Below the pieces are notes generated by a model. The model had not been told where the DNA came from. It was given only the letters and a program-made list of their open reading frames with translations, and did no database searches. A program made the translations under genes and the position numbers. Below are positions 1 to 5,733 of a stretch of DNA of 6,809 bases, one piece after another. This DNA is from Akkermansia muciniphila (GTDB taxonomy: Bacteria; Verrucomicrobiota; Verrucomicrobiia; Limisphaerales; UBA9464), in contig CAMCFL010000173.1 of the NCBI GenBank assembly GCA_945873715.1, positions 1 through 6,809 on the forward strand. Direction: 5' to 3'. The stretch's first letter is position 1. The number at the start of each line of letters is the position of its first letter.

Positions 1-34
1 CTGAAATGGAAACTGGGGTTCAAAGGGGGAAGCT

Positions 35-877
35 ATGGGGGATAGGAAGCCGATCCGACTGATTGTGAACGGGGACGATTTTGGTTCTTCGCATGGAGCC
101 AACAACGCCATCATCCGCGCCCATCGCGATGGGATCCTGACCAGCGCCAGCCTCATGGTGAACGGAAATGCCGCGGACCACGCCGTGAGGCTCGCCCGCG
201 ATCACCGGGAGCTTGGCGTCGGCATCCACGTCACCTTGGTGTGCGGAAAATCGACCCTGAAACCCTCGGAGACGTTTGGCTTGGTCAATCACCGGTTTGA
301 GTTTTCCGACAGTCCCTTCTTCGCCGGCTTGAAGTATTTCTTCAACCGCAAGATCCGCGCGTGCCTCCGGCAGGAGATCGATGCCCAACTCCGGGAGTTC
401 CGCCTCACCGGGCTTCCCCTCGATCACCTCAATGGGCACTGCAACATGCACCTGCACCCGACGATCTTCGCAATCCTGAAGCGACATACGCAGGACTGGG
501 GGGTGCGTGCGATCCGGGTCACCGATGATCCGCTCCTCCTCAATTTGCGCATTGCGGCCGGCCGCTACCTGTACCGGTTGTTCCACGCCCTGGTTTTCTC
601 CCGACTGTCCGCCCGCGTCCGGCCGTCGCTCGAGCGTCGCGGGGTGGTCCAGGCGGACCACGTCTTCGGGTTGCTGCAGGACGGTCGCATCACCGAGAAG
701 TACCTGCTTCGGTTGCTGGAGGAGTTGCGGCCCGGCAATTACGAATTGTACGCACACCCGGATGATCAGGAGCACGCCGGGGAGACCGAGGCCCTGTGCA
801 GTCCACGGGTGAGGCAGCGGATCGACGAACTCGGCATCCAATTGGTCCGCTATCAGGATCTTGCCCACCACGCATGA
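35..877 (+). CDS. hpnK: HpnK, YdjC/ChbG-family hopanoid-associated deacetylase
   Basis: This 280-residue protein is a polysaccharide-deacetylase-like enzyme of the YdjC/ChbG family, HpnK branch. From the family, HpnK is known to remove the acetyl group from N-acetylglucosaminyl bacteriohopanetetrol made by HpnI; HpnJ then forms the cyclitol ether. Seen in the sequence: the metal/catalytic motif NGDDFG (D14, D15), GIHVTL with H65, and the His-rich block DHLNGHCNMHLHP (H131, H135, H139, H141). These match the Asp and two His metal ligands expected for the family, and the segment RAHRDGILTSASLMV (residues 28-42) is typical of HpnK. Length is normal. The ATG at 35 is chosen because a purine-rich Shine-Dalgarno (AAGGGGG) lies just upstream. 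The stop overlaps the next gene by ATGA, so the two are probably translationally coupled. hpnI or hpnJ may lie just left of the window. A generic YdjC deacetylase is the alternative. Confidence 0.88.
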   Translation: MGDRKPIRLIVNGDDFGSSHGANNAIIRAHRDGILTSASLMVNGNAADHAVRLARDHRELGVGIHVTLVCGKSTLKPSETFGLVNHRFEFSDSPFFAGLKYFFNRKIRACLRQEIDAQLREFRLTGLPLDHLNGHCNMHLHPTIFAILKRHTQDWGVRAIRVTDDPLLLNLRIAAGRYLYRLFHALVFSRLSARVRPSLERRGVVQADHVFGLLQDGRITEKYLLRLLEELRPGNYELYAHPDDQEHAGETEALCSPRVRQRIDELGIQLVRYQDLAHHA

Positions 878-1308
878 TCCGGATGCTCATCGTCCTCGCG
901 GTTGGCCTGGTCCTCGAGGCGATCGGGGTCGTGCTGATCAGCAAGGGACAGAAGGAGCTTCAACACGTCTTTCGTCCCGATCTGGAGGCCATCTGGCGCC
1001 TTGGTGCGGAGGCGGTGACGAACCGACACCTGGTACTGGGGGTGGTGTTCGAGGCAGGCTTCTTCGGCTGCCTGCTTTTCCTGCTCTCCCGGGCCGACGT
1101 CAGCTTCGTTTGGCCACTGACCTCACTCTCCCTGGTGGTGACCACCATCACCGCCCGCTGGATCCTGCACGAACAGGTGTCCGCGTTGCGCTGGCTCGGC
1201 GTGCTGGTGATCCTTCTCGGTGCTGGGTTGGTGACCTACACCGAGAAGATCCGGGAGAAGCAACAGGCCACTCCGCCCGGGGCTGAACCGGTTTCAAGGC
1301 GTCCTTGA
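874..1308 (+). CDS. Four-helix EamA/DMT-superfamily membrane protein
   Basis: This is a 144-residue integral membrane protein of the drug/metabolite transporter (EamA/EmrE-like) superfamily, half the length of ten-helix EamA carriers. Four hydrophobic segments are visible at about residues 4-23, 52-71, 77-96 and 104-122. The C-terminal half (ILHEQVSALRWLGVLVILLGAGLV, split by E100) is the usual EamA ending, with Glu before the last helix. The tail (123-144) is charged and Pro-rich, probably cytoplasmic. The start at 874 is chosen because it forms the ATGA overlap with hpnK and removes a charged, non-hydrophobic N-terminal extension; a second in-frame ATG at 883 is possible. Small DMT proteins such as ArnE/ArnF work as dimers and flip amino-sugar lipids, so transport of a hopanoid or its precursor is plausible by context, but the substrate cannot be read from the sequence. 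Confidence 0.8.
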   Translation: MIRMLIVLAVGLVLEAIGVVLISKGQKELQHVFRPDLEAIWRLGAEAVTNRHLVLGVVFEAGFFGCLLFLLSRADVSFVWPLTSLSLVVTTITARWILHEQVSALRWLGVLVILLGAGLVTYTEKIREKQQATPPGAEPVSRRP

Positions 1309-1315
1309 GCCGATT

Positions 1316-1333
1316 GGGCTGGGGTCTCAGCCC
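1316..1333. terminator. Weak hairpin between convergent genes
   Basis: GGGCTG (1316-1321) and CAGCCC (1328-1333) form a six-pair stem with a six-base loop. It sits exactly where the plus-strand hpnK operon and the minus-strand WYL-like gene end, 18 bp apart. It has no T tract on either strand, so it is at best a weak or factor-assisted bidirectional terminator. Confidence 0.3.
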
Positions 1334-1695
1334 GCCGGTGCGGCCGGGACCTCAGGCACTTCGGGAACGATGGGCGCGCCTGCTCCGACGGGCTTGCGCA
1401 TCGTCGAGGGCACCGACTTCCGTTCGACGAACTGACTGGGGTCGAACGAGACCCCCAACACGGTCAGGTCCATGATCTGGTCGGGAAGCAGACCCAGCGC
1501 CCGGCACCCGGCACCCCCGGAGCAATCCCAGATCCAGTACCGATGCACGCCATCCCCGGCGCTGGCACCCAGACCGTATTCCATCGGCGCGCAGGTGCGC
1601 TCAACCGTGCCGCCGTCCGGCTTGGAATAGAACTTGATCCAGATCCGCCGTCTTTGCTGGACGGCTTCGACGAACTGCTTGTGTTTCGGTATCAT
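1327..1695 (-). CDS. WYL-like domain protein, no DNA-binding domain
   Basis: This is a 122-residue protein of unknown function. Residues 6-90 resemble the small beta-barrel WYL domain. An N-terminal helix FVEAVQQRRR leads into a strand IWIKFYS (18-24). Next come a CAPMEYGL segment (35-42), the aromatic strand RYWIWD (52-57), the ending LLPDQIMDLTVLG (69-81) and FDPSQFV (84-90), which matches the FDP-type close of WYL domains. No helix-turn-helix is present, so this is not a whole WYL transcription factor. The C terminus (103-122) is rich in Pro, Ala and Val and is probably disordered. The ATG at 1695 is preferred over one at 1809 because the extra residues would be encoded by the palindromic repeat. 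No Shine-Dalgarno precedes 1695, but the start overlaps the stop of a short upstream ORF by ATGA, so it may be translated by coupling. The domain call is by eye and tentative. Confidence 0.65.
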   Translation of the reverse strand: MIPKHKQFVEAVQQRRRIWIKFYSKPDGGTVERTCAPMEYGLGASAGDGVHRYWIWDCSGGAGCRALGLLPDQIMDLTVLGVSFDPSQFVERKSVPSTMRKPVGAGAPIVPEVPEVPAAPAG

Positions 1696-1754
1696 TGCGT
1701 AAAAGAAAGGAAGAACCCGATGGCAATGTACTGCAGCGCGGCTGGGAGGTCCAT
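1692..1754 (-). CDS. Candidate 20-residue leader micro-ORF
   Basis: An ATG at 1754 opens a 20-codon reading frame whose TGA (1694-1692) overlaps the ATG of the WYL-like gene as ATGA. A good Shine-Dalgarno, GGGGAG (1768-1763), lies eight bases upstream, whereas the WYL-like gene has none of its own. The peptide starts MDLPAAL and ends in a hydrophobic run (IAIGFFLSF), so it could be a tiny membrane peptide or simply a ribosome-loading leader. I do not recognise it. The alternatives are a chance ORF, or a recent frameshift that moved the original start of the WYL-like gene out of frame. Confidence 0.4.
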   Translation of the reverse strand: MDLPAALQYIAIGFFLSFTQ

Positions 1755-1770
1755 GGGGCGTTCTCCCCAT
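1753..1770 (-). promoter_or_regulatory. Hairpin covering a Shine-Dalgarno and start codon
   Basis: Read on the minus strand, ATGGGG (1770-1765), loop AGAACG (1764-1759) and CCCCAT (1758-1753) form a perfect six-pair stem. The GGGG of the Shine-Dalgarno GGGGAG lies in the first arm, and the first two bases of the micro-ORF ATG lie in the second arm. The fold would therefore hide both signals and could tune translation of the micro-ORF and the coupled WYL-like gene. The stem is visible in the sequence; the regulatory role is inferred. Confidence 0.4.
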
Positions 1771-1780
1771 TCTCGGACGC

Positions 1781-1895
1781 GGGGGCATCTTGGGTTTGTC
1801 GCCGCGCATGCAGGCCCGCTGCCCTCAGCGGGCGTTACCTGATCGCCGCCTGACGGCAGGCGGCCTGCATCCACAACAAACCCAAGACGCACCCC
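1781..1895 (-). repeat. Palindromic repeat, copy A (REP/MITE-like)
   Basis: This is a 115-bp non-coding element bounded by inverted ends. TCTTGGGTTTGT (1788-1799) is perfectly complementary to 1876-1887, and each arm is flanked outwards by a G-run (1781-1785) or C-run (1892-1895). Inside is a six-pair stem (1808-1813 with 1865-1870) closing on two perfect eight-pair hairpins with four-base loops: 1814-1821 with 1826-1833, and 1845-1852 with 1857-1864. The whole can fold as a three-way junction in RNA or as a cruciform in DNA. It lies between two minus-strand genes, in the leader of the WYL-like gene. A related copy occurs at 6331-6450. No transposase and no clear target-site duplication are seen. 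Confidence 0.75.
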
Positions 1896-1925
1896 TCGCA
1901 AGCGGGGGAGGCTGGGCCCGGATGC

Positions 1926-2162
1926 CTAGTTGACGTTGATCGCCACCGCAGCAACGAGGGCAACGGTCAGGGCCGTCCCGATGATGCCGCAGAGTCTTCC
2001 CGCCTGGGTGAGGCCTCTTCCTTCTGCATCCATCCGACCGGCATCCATCCGGCTGAGATCATCGTTGGCCATCACCCACGCCGGCAGACCGGTCAGGAAA
2101 CATCCTCCGCAGCAAGCGAGGATCCCCAGAAGGAGGATGGTCTTTCCGCGGTGAGGTAACAT
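1926..2162 (-). CDS. Small DUF4190-like two-helix membrane protein
   Basis: This is a 78-residue membrane protein with two hydrophobic segments (about 8-31 and 57-76). The hydrophilic loop between them carries the motif MANDDLSRMDAGRMDAEGRG (31-50), followed by LTQAGRLCGIIGT. This loop and the Ala-Trp-Val-Met ending of helix 1 are the hallmarks of small DUF4190-type proteins, which are common in Verrucomicrobiota, Planctomycetota and Myxococcota and have no established function. The Cys cluster in helix 1 (C17, C18, C21) is typical of the group. The start at 2162 gives the expected short N terminus (MLPHRGKTILLLG), although the Shine-Dalgarno is poor. It is transcribed divergently from the Sco gene, with about 246 bp between the two starts. 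Any co-transcription with the WYL-like gene downstream would have to pass through repeat copy A. Confidence 0.75.
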   Translation of the reverse strand: MLPHRGKTILLLGILACCGGCFLTGLPAWVMANDDLSRMDAGRMDAEGRGLTQAGRLCGIIGTALTVALVAAVAINVN

Positions 2163-2408
2163 TCGTGGTTCCGTCTACACAACCGCACATCGGCCGGCAA
2201 GCCATGGAAGGGTGGATTCGGGCCCGCTCTTGGGATGACTTCCCCGCGACGAGAGCCGGAGGAACAATCCCTGCAAGTCCGAATCAAGGGGGCTCGTGGA
2301 ACTCATCCATCCGAAGCGGCCGGAGAGGGCCGCGCCCGCAGGACCGTCCCCGAAGGATCTTCCCGTCGGGAACTTGCCTTGGCAGTGGTCTTGGCGAAAG
2401 TTTGTGAC
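2163..2408. promoter_or_regulatory. Divergent intergenic region
   Basis: This 246-bp stretch separates the starts of the DUF4190-like gene (-) and the Sco gene (+), so it should hold promoters for both. I cannot identify convincing -35/-10 boxes for either. One short palindrome stands out: TTCCCG (2360-2365), a single T, and CGGGAA (2367-2372), ending 36 bp before the Sco start. It has operator-like geometry, but no regulator is known for it. The frame of the Sco gene stays open back to an ATG at 2235, but that translation looks random and would bury the signal peptide. Confidence 0.3.
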
Positions 2409-3305
2409 ATGCAACGTTGGACATGGACGGCCGTGCTGGGTCTCGCATCGGCGCTGCTGCTGTTGGTGGGCTGTGGGAATCATCAGGTCTACGATGTGCG
2501 GGGCGTGGTGATCGAGATCCGGGCAACCAACAATGAGGCGTTGATCCGGCATGAAAAAATCCCTGACTACATGGAGGCGATGACCATGCCCTTCGACGTC
2601 AAGGACCCGGCATTGCTCGTCGGACTGAAGTCGGGCGATGTCGTCCAGTTCAAGCTCCACGTGGAGCCCAAGGATTCCTGGGCCACCACCTTCGTCGTCC
2701 TCAGCAATGTTGGGCCTCAACACGTGGCAGCCCCGACACCACCACCCGCGGTCCTGAATGATCCGAATGGCGTCTCCTTCTACAAGGACGTGCCCGAACT
2801 GAAGGTCGGGGATGTGCTTCCGGATTACCAGTTGACCAACCAGTTCGGCCAGACCATCCAGCTCGCCCGGTTCCGGGGAAAGGTGCTCGTCCTGAATTTC
2901 TTCTTCTCCCGGTGTCCGCTCCCGGATTTCTGCCCGCGGGAGGCTGACAACCTGTCCCGGGTGATGCGTACCCTGAAGGCGGACCCGACGGTTTCCACCA
3001 ACTGGCATCTGCTCTCGGTGTCCTTTGAGCCGGAGTTCGACACGCCCAAGGTCATGGAATCCTATGCGCGCCGGCATCAGTACGACCCGGAGCGCTGGAC
3101 CTTTGCATCCGGTGCCTACGATCAGGTGCAGCCGCTGGGAACCCACTTTGGCCTCTACTTCGGACGGAACGTCACACCCGACAACCAGAATCACAATTTG
3201 CGCACCGTCGTGCTGGATCGTCAGGGCAAGGTGGTGGAGATCATCATCGGCAATCGCTGGACGCCAACGCAGGTGATCGAGTCGGTCAGGAAGGCCTTGC
3301 TGTAG
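2409..3305 (+). CDS. CusF-like/Sco1 (SenC) copper lipoprotein
   Basis: This is a 298-residue periplasm-facing lipoprotein. The signal peptide ends in a lipobox, LLVGC, with C22 as the lipidation site, which fixes the start at 2409. Residues about 27-98 form a CusF-like copper-binding domain with H48, M55, M58 and M60 (KIPDYMEAMTMPF). After a Pro-rich linker (107-114), residues about 130-298 form the Sco1/SenC thioredoxin-fold domain. Copper ligands are seen as C169 and C175 in SRCPLPDFCPR and H262 in NHNLRTVVLD. Sco proteins insert copper into the CuA site of cytochrome c oxidase or act as thiol-disulfide reductases; CusF-like domains hold Cu(I) through His and Met. The cysteines are five residues apart (CX5C) rather than the classical CX3C, a variant that I recall in some bacterial Sco-like proteins. 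No oxidase genes are in view. The Shine-Dalgarno is weak. Confidence 0.87.
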   Translation: MQRWTWTAVLGLASALLLLVGCGNHQVYDVRGVVIEIRATNNEALIRHEKIPDYMEAMTMPFDVKDPALLVGLKSGDVVQFKLHVEPKDSWATTFVVLSNVGPQHVAAPTPPPAVLNDPNGVSFYKDVPELKVGDVLPDYQLTNQFGQTIQLARFRGKVLVLNFFFSRCPLPDFCPREADNLSRVMRTLKADPTVSTNWHLLSVSFEPEFDTPKVMESYARRHQYDPERWTFASGAYDQVQPLGTHFGLYFGRNVTPDNQNHNLRTVVLDRQGKVVEIIIGNRWTPTQVIESVRKALL

Positions 3306-3322
3306 GCGGCCGGTTGGGCCGC
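3306..3322 (+). terminator. GC-rich hairpin just after the Sco stop codon
   Basis: GCGGCC (3306-3311), loop GGTTG and GGCCGC (3317-3322) form a perfect six-pair all-GC stem starting one base after the TAG stop. The convergent zinc-ribbon gene ends at 3339. There is no T run, so it may protect the mRNA 3' end or act as an imperfect bidirectional terminator. Confidence 0.45.
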
Positions 3323-3338
3323 TGGCACCGCCGGGAGG

Positions 3339-4496
3339 TCAACGCCGATTCGACAAGAGCGCCACCAAGCCGATCCCCGCCAGGATGGCGATGACCAGGA
3401 AGAAGATCTTCCAGAAGCTGTACGGGCGGTTGCCGGCGATGGTTCCGGTGTAGCCGTTGATCAGGACCTGAAATGATTTCCCGTGGTAGTCGTAGCTCAG
3501 GAGCCAGACCGGGACCAGGATGTGTTTGAAGGTCTGGCCCGACCATTGGGCGGATACCCGGAGTCCCCGGTGGGTGTCGCCGGGGACCTGCGCACTGCAC
3601 ATCGAGCGGAGTTGGGCTTCCATGCTTGCCCGCGCTTCCTGCGCTGCCGTCAGAAGATCGATCTGGTATCGCTCCACCGTCCAGCCCGCGAGGAACGCCG
3701 GGTCATAGGGGACCAGTTGGGGAGTGGGGAACGGCTCGACCTTGGCGAGCAGATTGGCCGCGACGCCCTTGGTCGCCGCCACCAGCTCATCATCGAAGAA
3801 GTGCTCGAGGGATCCCGCGCTGGACTCCCATCGGGTGTGCTGGACCTGGCGGGTCTGACGGTTGCCCTGGGCGTCGGTGTAGTGCTCGGTGACGTAATAG
3901 TGATACCCGCTCTCGGCCGTCCATTGCGCGTCTGCCTGGGCATCGAAAGTCCAGTAGGGCAGGTAAACCCCATGGATCGTGTCGGTCAGCGCCCGCGTGC
4001 CCAGCGCGCTCGGCGCGAACCAGCGGGACTTGTACCACTGCCGGATGCGGTCGCGGACCTGGGCTTCGCTGATCTGCTTCGGGAGGAGGCTCTCCGGTTG
4101 GAAGGCCTCCTTCACGTCCTCGTACGGAACCAGCGCGGAAGCCCCGCAGAAATCACATCGCTTGCCGATCTTGTCCGAGTCGAACACCGAGATGGCATTG
4201 CAATGCTGACATCGCACCTGGGTCTTCTCCGCCTTCCACCCACGTTTGCTGTCGGGGATGCTGCGGAGGGCGGTGACCAGATCATTCTCCTGGATGACCG
4301 TGTCGCCGCCCGGCGTGGTCTCGAGAACCGCCGCTGCCGTCGTTCCGCAGTGCCCGCAGACCAAGGCCTTCCTGGCTGGATTCCACACCGCCTCCCCGCC
4401 GCAGGCCGGGCAGGAGAACTTGCTTCTCGCCTGCGCTTCCTTGGGCGACGCGGGAGGGGTGGGAGGAATCCCGGCTGGGATCGGCGGCGGCTTCAT
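3339..4496 (-). CDS. Double zinc-ribbon membrane protein (YdjG-like)
   Basis: This is a 385-residue protein of the group often labelled TFIIB-type zinc ribbon or, by over-annotation, primosomal protein N'. A Pro-rich start (1-18) precedes two four-cysteine zinc ribbons: C29/C32 with C47/C50, and C96/C99 with C114/C117. A long soluble region follows, including WYKSRWFAPSAL and VYLPYWTFDA motifs (about 153-190) and an aromatic, Gln- and Thr-rich strand region. A single transmembrane helix (about 364-381) ends in a positively charged tail (SNRR), suggesting a C-terminal anchor with the zinc ribbons in the cytoplasm. It starts 12 bp after the stop of the SPFH gene, so the two form an operon. In Bacillus, YdjG is a zinc-ribbon membrane protein working with the SPFH protein YdjI in PspA recruitment. 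The same partnership is inferred here from context and architecture, not from close sequence comparison. Confidence 0.8.
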   Translation of the reverse strand: MKPPPIPAGIPPTPPASPKEAQARSKFSCPACGGEAVWNPARKALVCGHCGTTAAAVLETTPGGDTVIQENDLVTALRSIPDSKRGWKAEKTQVRCQHCNAISVFDSDKIGKRCDFCGASALVPYEDVKEAFQPESLLPKQISEAQVRDRIRQWYKSRWFAPSALGTRALTDTIHGVYLPYWTFDAQADAQWTAESGYHYYVTEHYTDAQGNRQTRQVQHTRWESSAGSLEHFFDDELVAATKGVAANLLAKVEPFPTPQLVPYDPAFLAGWTVERYQIDLLTAAQEARASMEAQLRSMCSAQVPGDTHRGLRVSAQWSGQTFKHILVPVWLLSYDYHGKSFQVLINGYTGTIAGNRPYSFWKIFFLVIAILAGIGLVALLSNRR

Positions 4497-4508
4497 TCAC
4501 CCGTGGGT

Positions 4509-5606
4509 TCAGCTCTTGAGGAACTCCTCGATGGCCTGGCGGGTGATGCGCCAACTGGTTCCAATCTTCTTTCCCTTGAGGCTGCCATCGCCCAGCGCCT
4601 GGACGACGTCCGACTCGCTCACTCCCAGCACCCGCCCGGCATCTGCCGGCGTCAGCAACTCAGGGAGACCGCCGGCAGTCGGGGCAGGGGTTGCGCCCGG
4701 GAGGGGCGGAGGAACGGCACCACCCGCGGGGGGCGTTGCCTGGGCGAGGATGCCGCCGGCCTGACTGAACATCTGGTTGGCCAGGGCCATGCCCATGGCG
4801 AACTGGGTCACCTGACCGCCCGGCCCACCGCCGCCGTCCCCCTTGCCGAGGCTCTCCGCCATCTGGAGCTTGACGTAGTCGTTGAGGTTGCCGATCGCGG
4901 CCATGCTTGAACGCTTGTCGATCGCCTGCTCGACCTCGGGCGGGACCGAAACGTTCTCGATGAGGAAACTGCCCAGTTCGAGGCCGTACTTCTCCCGCAG
5001 GACCGGGTTCAGCACCGGCAACAGCGCCTCACCGACCTCGGTATAACGCGAAGCCAGATCCAGCACTGGAATCTTGCTCGAGGCCAGGGCGTCGGTGAAT
5101 ACCGAGACCAGGCGTGACCGCATCGAATCTTGGAACTCCTCCAACCGGAAGTGATGGTCGGTTCCGGCGACTTCCTTCAAAAAGACCTTCGGATCCACCA
5201 CCTTGAAATCGTAGGTGCCGAAGGCCCGGGCGCGGACGATCCCGAAGTCCGGGTCCCGCAGCATCACCGGGTTCGAGGTTCCCCATTTGTTGCCGGTGAA
5301 CAGGCGGGTGGTGACGTAGTAGATGTCGCACTTGAACGGCGACTCGAAGCCGAACTTCCACCCGAGGATCGTCGAAAGGATCGGGATGTTCTGGGTGCTG
5401 AGCGTGTGTTTGCCCGGGGCAAAGGTGTCAGCGAACTGCCCCAGATGAACGAACTGGGCCACCTGCGATTCCCGAACGATCAGTTGTGCGCCGTTCTTGA
5501 TCTCCTTGTCCTGGTCCGGATACCGCCAGGAGAGGGTGTCCCGTGAGTCATCTTCCCACTGGATGATTTCGAGGAACTGCGTCTTGAGATAATCCATCAG
5601 GCCCAT
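4509..5606 (-). CDS. SPFH-domain protein with C-terminal helix-turn-helix
   Basis: This is a 365-residue protein of the YdjI/virion-core-like branch of the SPFH (stomatin/flotillin-type) superfamily. Residues about 20-230 are the SPFH part. They include the branch-typical opening MDYLKTQFLEIIQWEDD, VRESQVAQFVHLGQFADTF (45-63), GKHTLST.NIPIL (65-77) and FLIENVSVPPEVEQAIDKRS (214-233). A Gly-, Ala- and Pro-rich linker (about 255-312) leads to an excisionase/HTH_17-like domain (about 314-365): LTPADAGRVLGVSESDV, then GSLKGKKIGTSWRITRQAIEEFL. YdjI-type proteins commonly end in a zinc ribbon or a plain tail; here the adjacent gene carries the zinc ribbons. No transmembrane segment is seen, so membrane association would be peripheral. 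The start at 5606 is set by a strong Shine-Dalgarno (AAGGAAG) six bases upstream. It is first in a two-gene operon. Confidence 0.87.
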   Translation of the reverse strand: MGLMDYLKTQFLEIIQWEDDSRDTLSWRYPDQDKEIKNGAQLIVRESQVAQFVHLGQFADTFAPGKHTLSTQNIPILSTILGWKFGFESPFKCDIYYVTTRLFTGNKWGTSNPVMLRDPDFGIVRARAFGTYDFKVVDPKVFLKEVAGTDHHFRLEEFQDSMRSRLVSVFTDALASSKIPVLDLASRYTEVGEALLPVLNPVLREKYGLELGSFLIENVSVPPEVEQAIDKRSSMAAIGNLNDYVKLQMAESLGKGDGGGGPGGQVTQFAMGMALANQMFSQAGGILAQATPPAGGAVPPPLPGATPAPTAGGLPELLTPADAGRVLGVSESDVVQALGDGSLKGKKIGTSWRITRQAIEEFLKS

Positions 5607-5644
5607 ACGTCTTCCTTTTCTTTGGTCGCGAAGTTGAGTCGCGA
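5607..5644 (-). promoter_or_regulatory. Leader of the SPFH operon: strong SD and repeated GTCGCGA
   Basis: On the minus strand, AAGGAAG lies six bases before the SPFH start and is the clearest ribosome-binding site in the window. Just upstream, the heptamer GTCGCGA occurs twice on the plus strand (5625-5631 and 5638-5644), 13 bp apart. Each copy contains the self-complementary TCGCGA. This could be a pair of regulator half-sites, but it may be chance in GC-rich DNA. I do not see a confident promoter. Confidence 0.35.
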
Positions 5645-5660
5645 GTCTTCACCAACACGG

Positions 5661-5697
5661 TTGAAAAAATACTGGAATCTGCCCGTCGCATTTCCAG
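5661..5697 (-). terminator. Hairpin with T tract after the secreted-protein gene
   Basis: On the minus strand, CTGGAA (5697-5692) and TTCCAG (5677-5672) pair across a 14-base loop and are followed by T, A and six Ts (5671-5664). This is the only stem plus T-run arrangement in the window, and it lies 37-73 bases after the stop of the 5734-6222 gene, before the SPFH operon. The stem is short and the loop long, so efficiency is uncertain. A second, tight palindrome (TCGAGG-TT-CCTCGA, 5705-5718) lies just upstream and may contribute. Confidence 0.45.
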
Positions 5698-5733
5698 AAA
5701 TCGCTCGAGGTTCCTCGAACCACGCACTCGGCG

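Noticed and set aside
20..871. Long open frame on the minus strand opposite hpnK (283 codons)
   Set aside because: It mirrors hpnK, which has clear deacetylase motifs and a good Shine-Dalgarno. The antisense translation shows no domain and arises from GC-rich codon bias.
1781..1895. CRISPR array or rho-independent terminator at repeat copy A
   Set aside because: There is one unit rather than a series of direct repeats with spacers, and no T tract follows the stems on either strand.
1692..1901. 69-codon minus-strand frame running through repeat copy A
   Set aside because: Most of it would be encoded by the palindromic element. Only the last 20 codons, with their own Shine-Dalgarno, are plausible and are listed separately.
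2026..2051. 15-bp direct repeat GCATCCATCCG inside the DUF4190-like gene
   Set aside because: It encodes the MDAGRMD motif normally present in this family, so it reflects conserved protein sequence rather than a recent duplication.
2235..2408. Upstream in-frame extension of the Sco gene
   Set aside because: The 58 extra residues are charged and patternless and would place the lipoprotein signal peptide inside the protein.
2175..3194. 339-codon minus-strand open frame opposite the Sco gene
   Set aside because: The plus strand carries a lipobox, CusF-like motif and Sco copper motif. The opposite frame has none and would overlap the divergent promoter region.
3483..4910. 475-codon open frame on the plus strand across the zinc-ribbon and SPFH genes
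   Set aside because: It is long but low in domain signal, rich in Arg, Gly and Leu, and spans the junction of two well-supported minus-strand genes. It is an antisense shadow.
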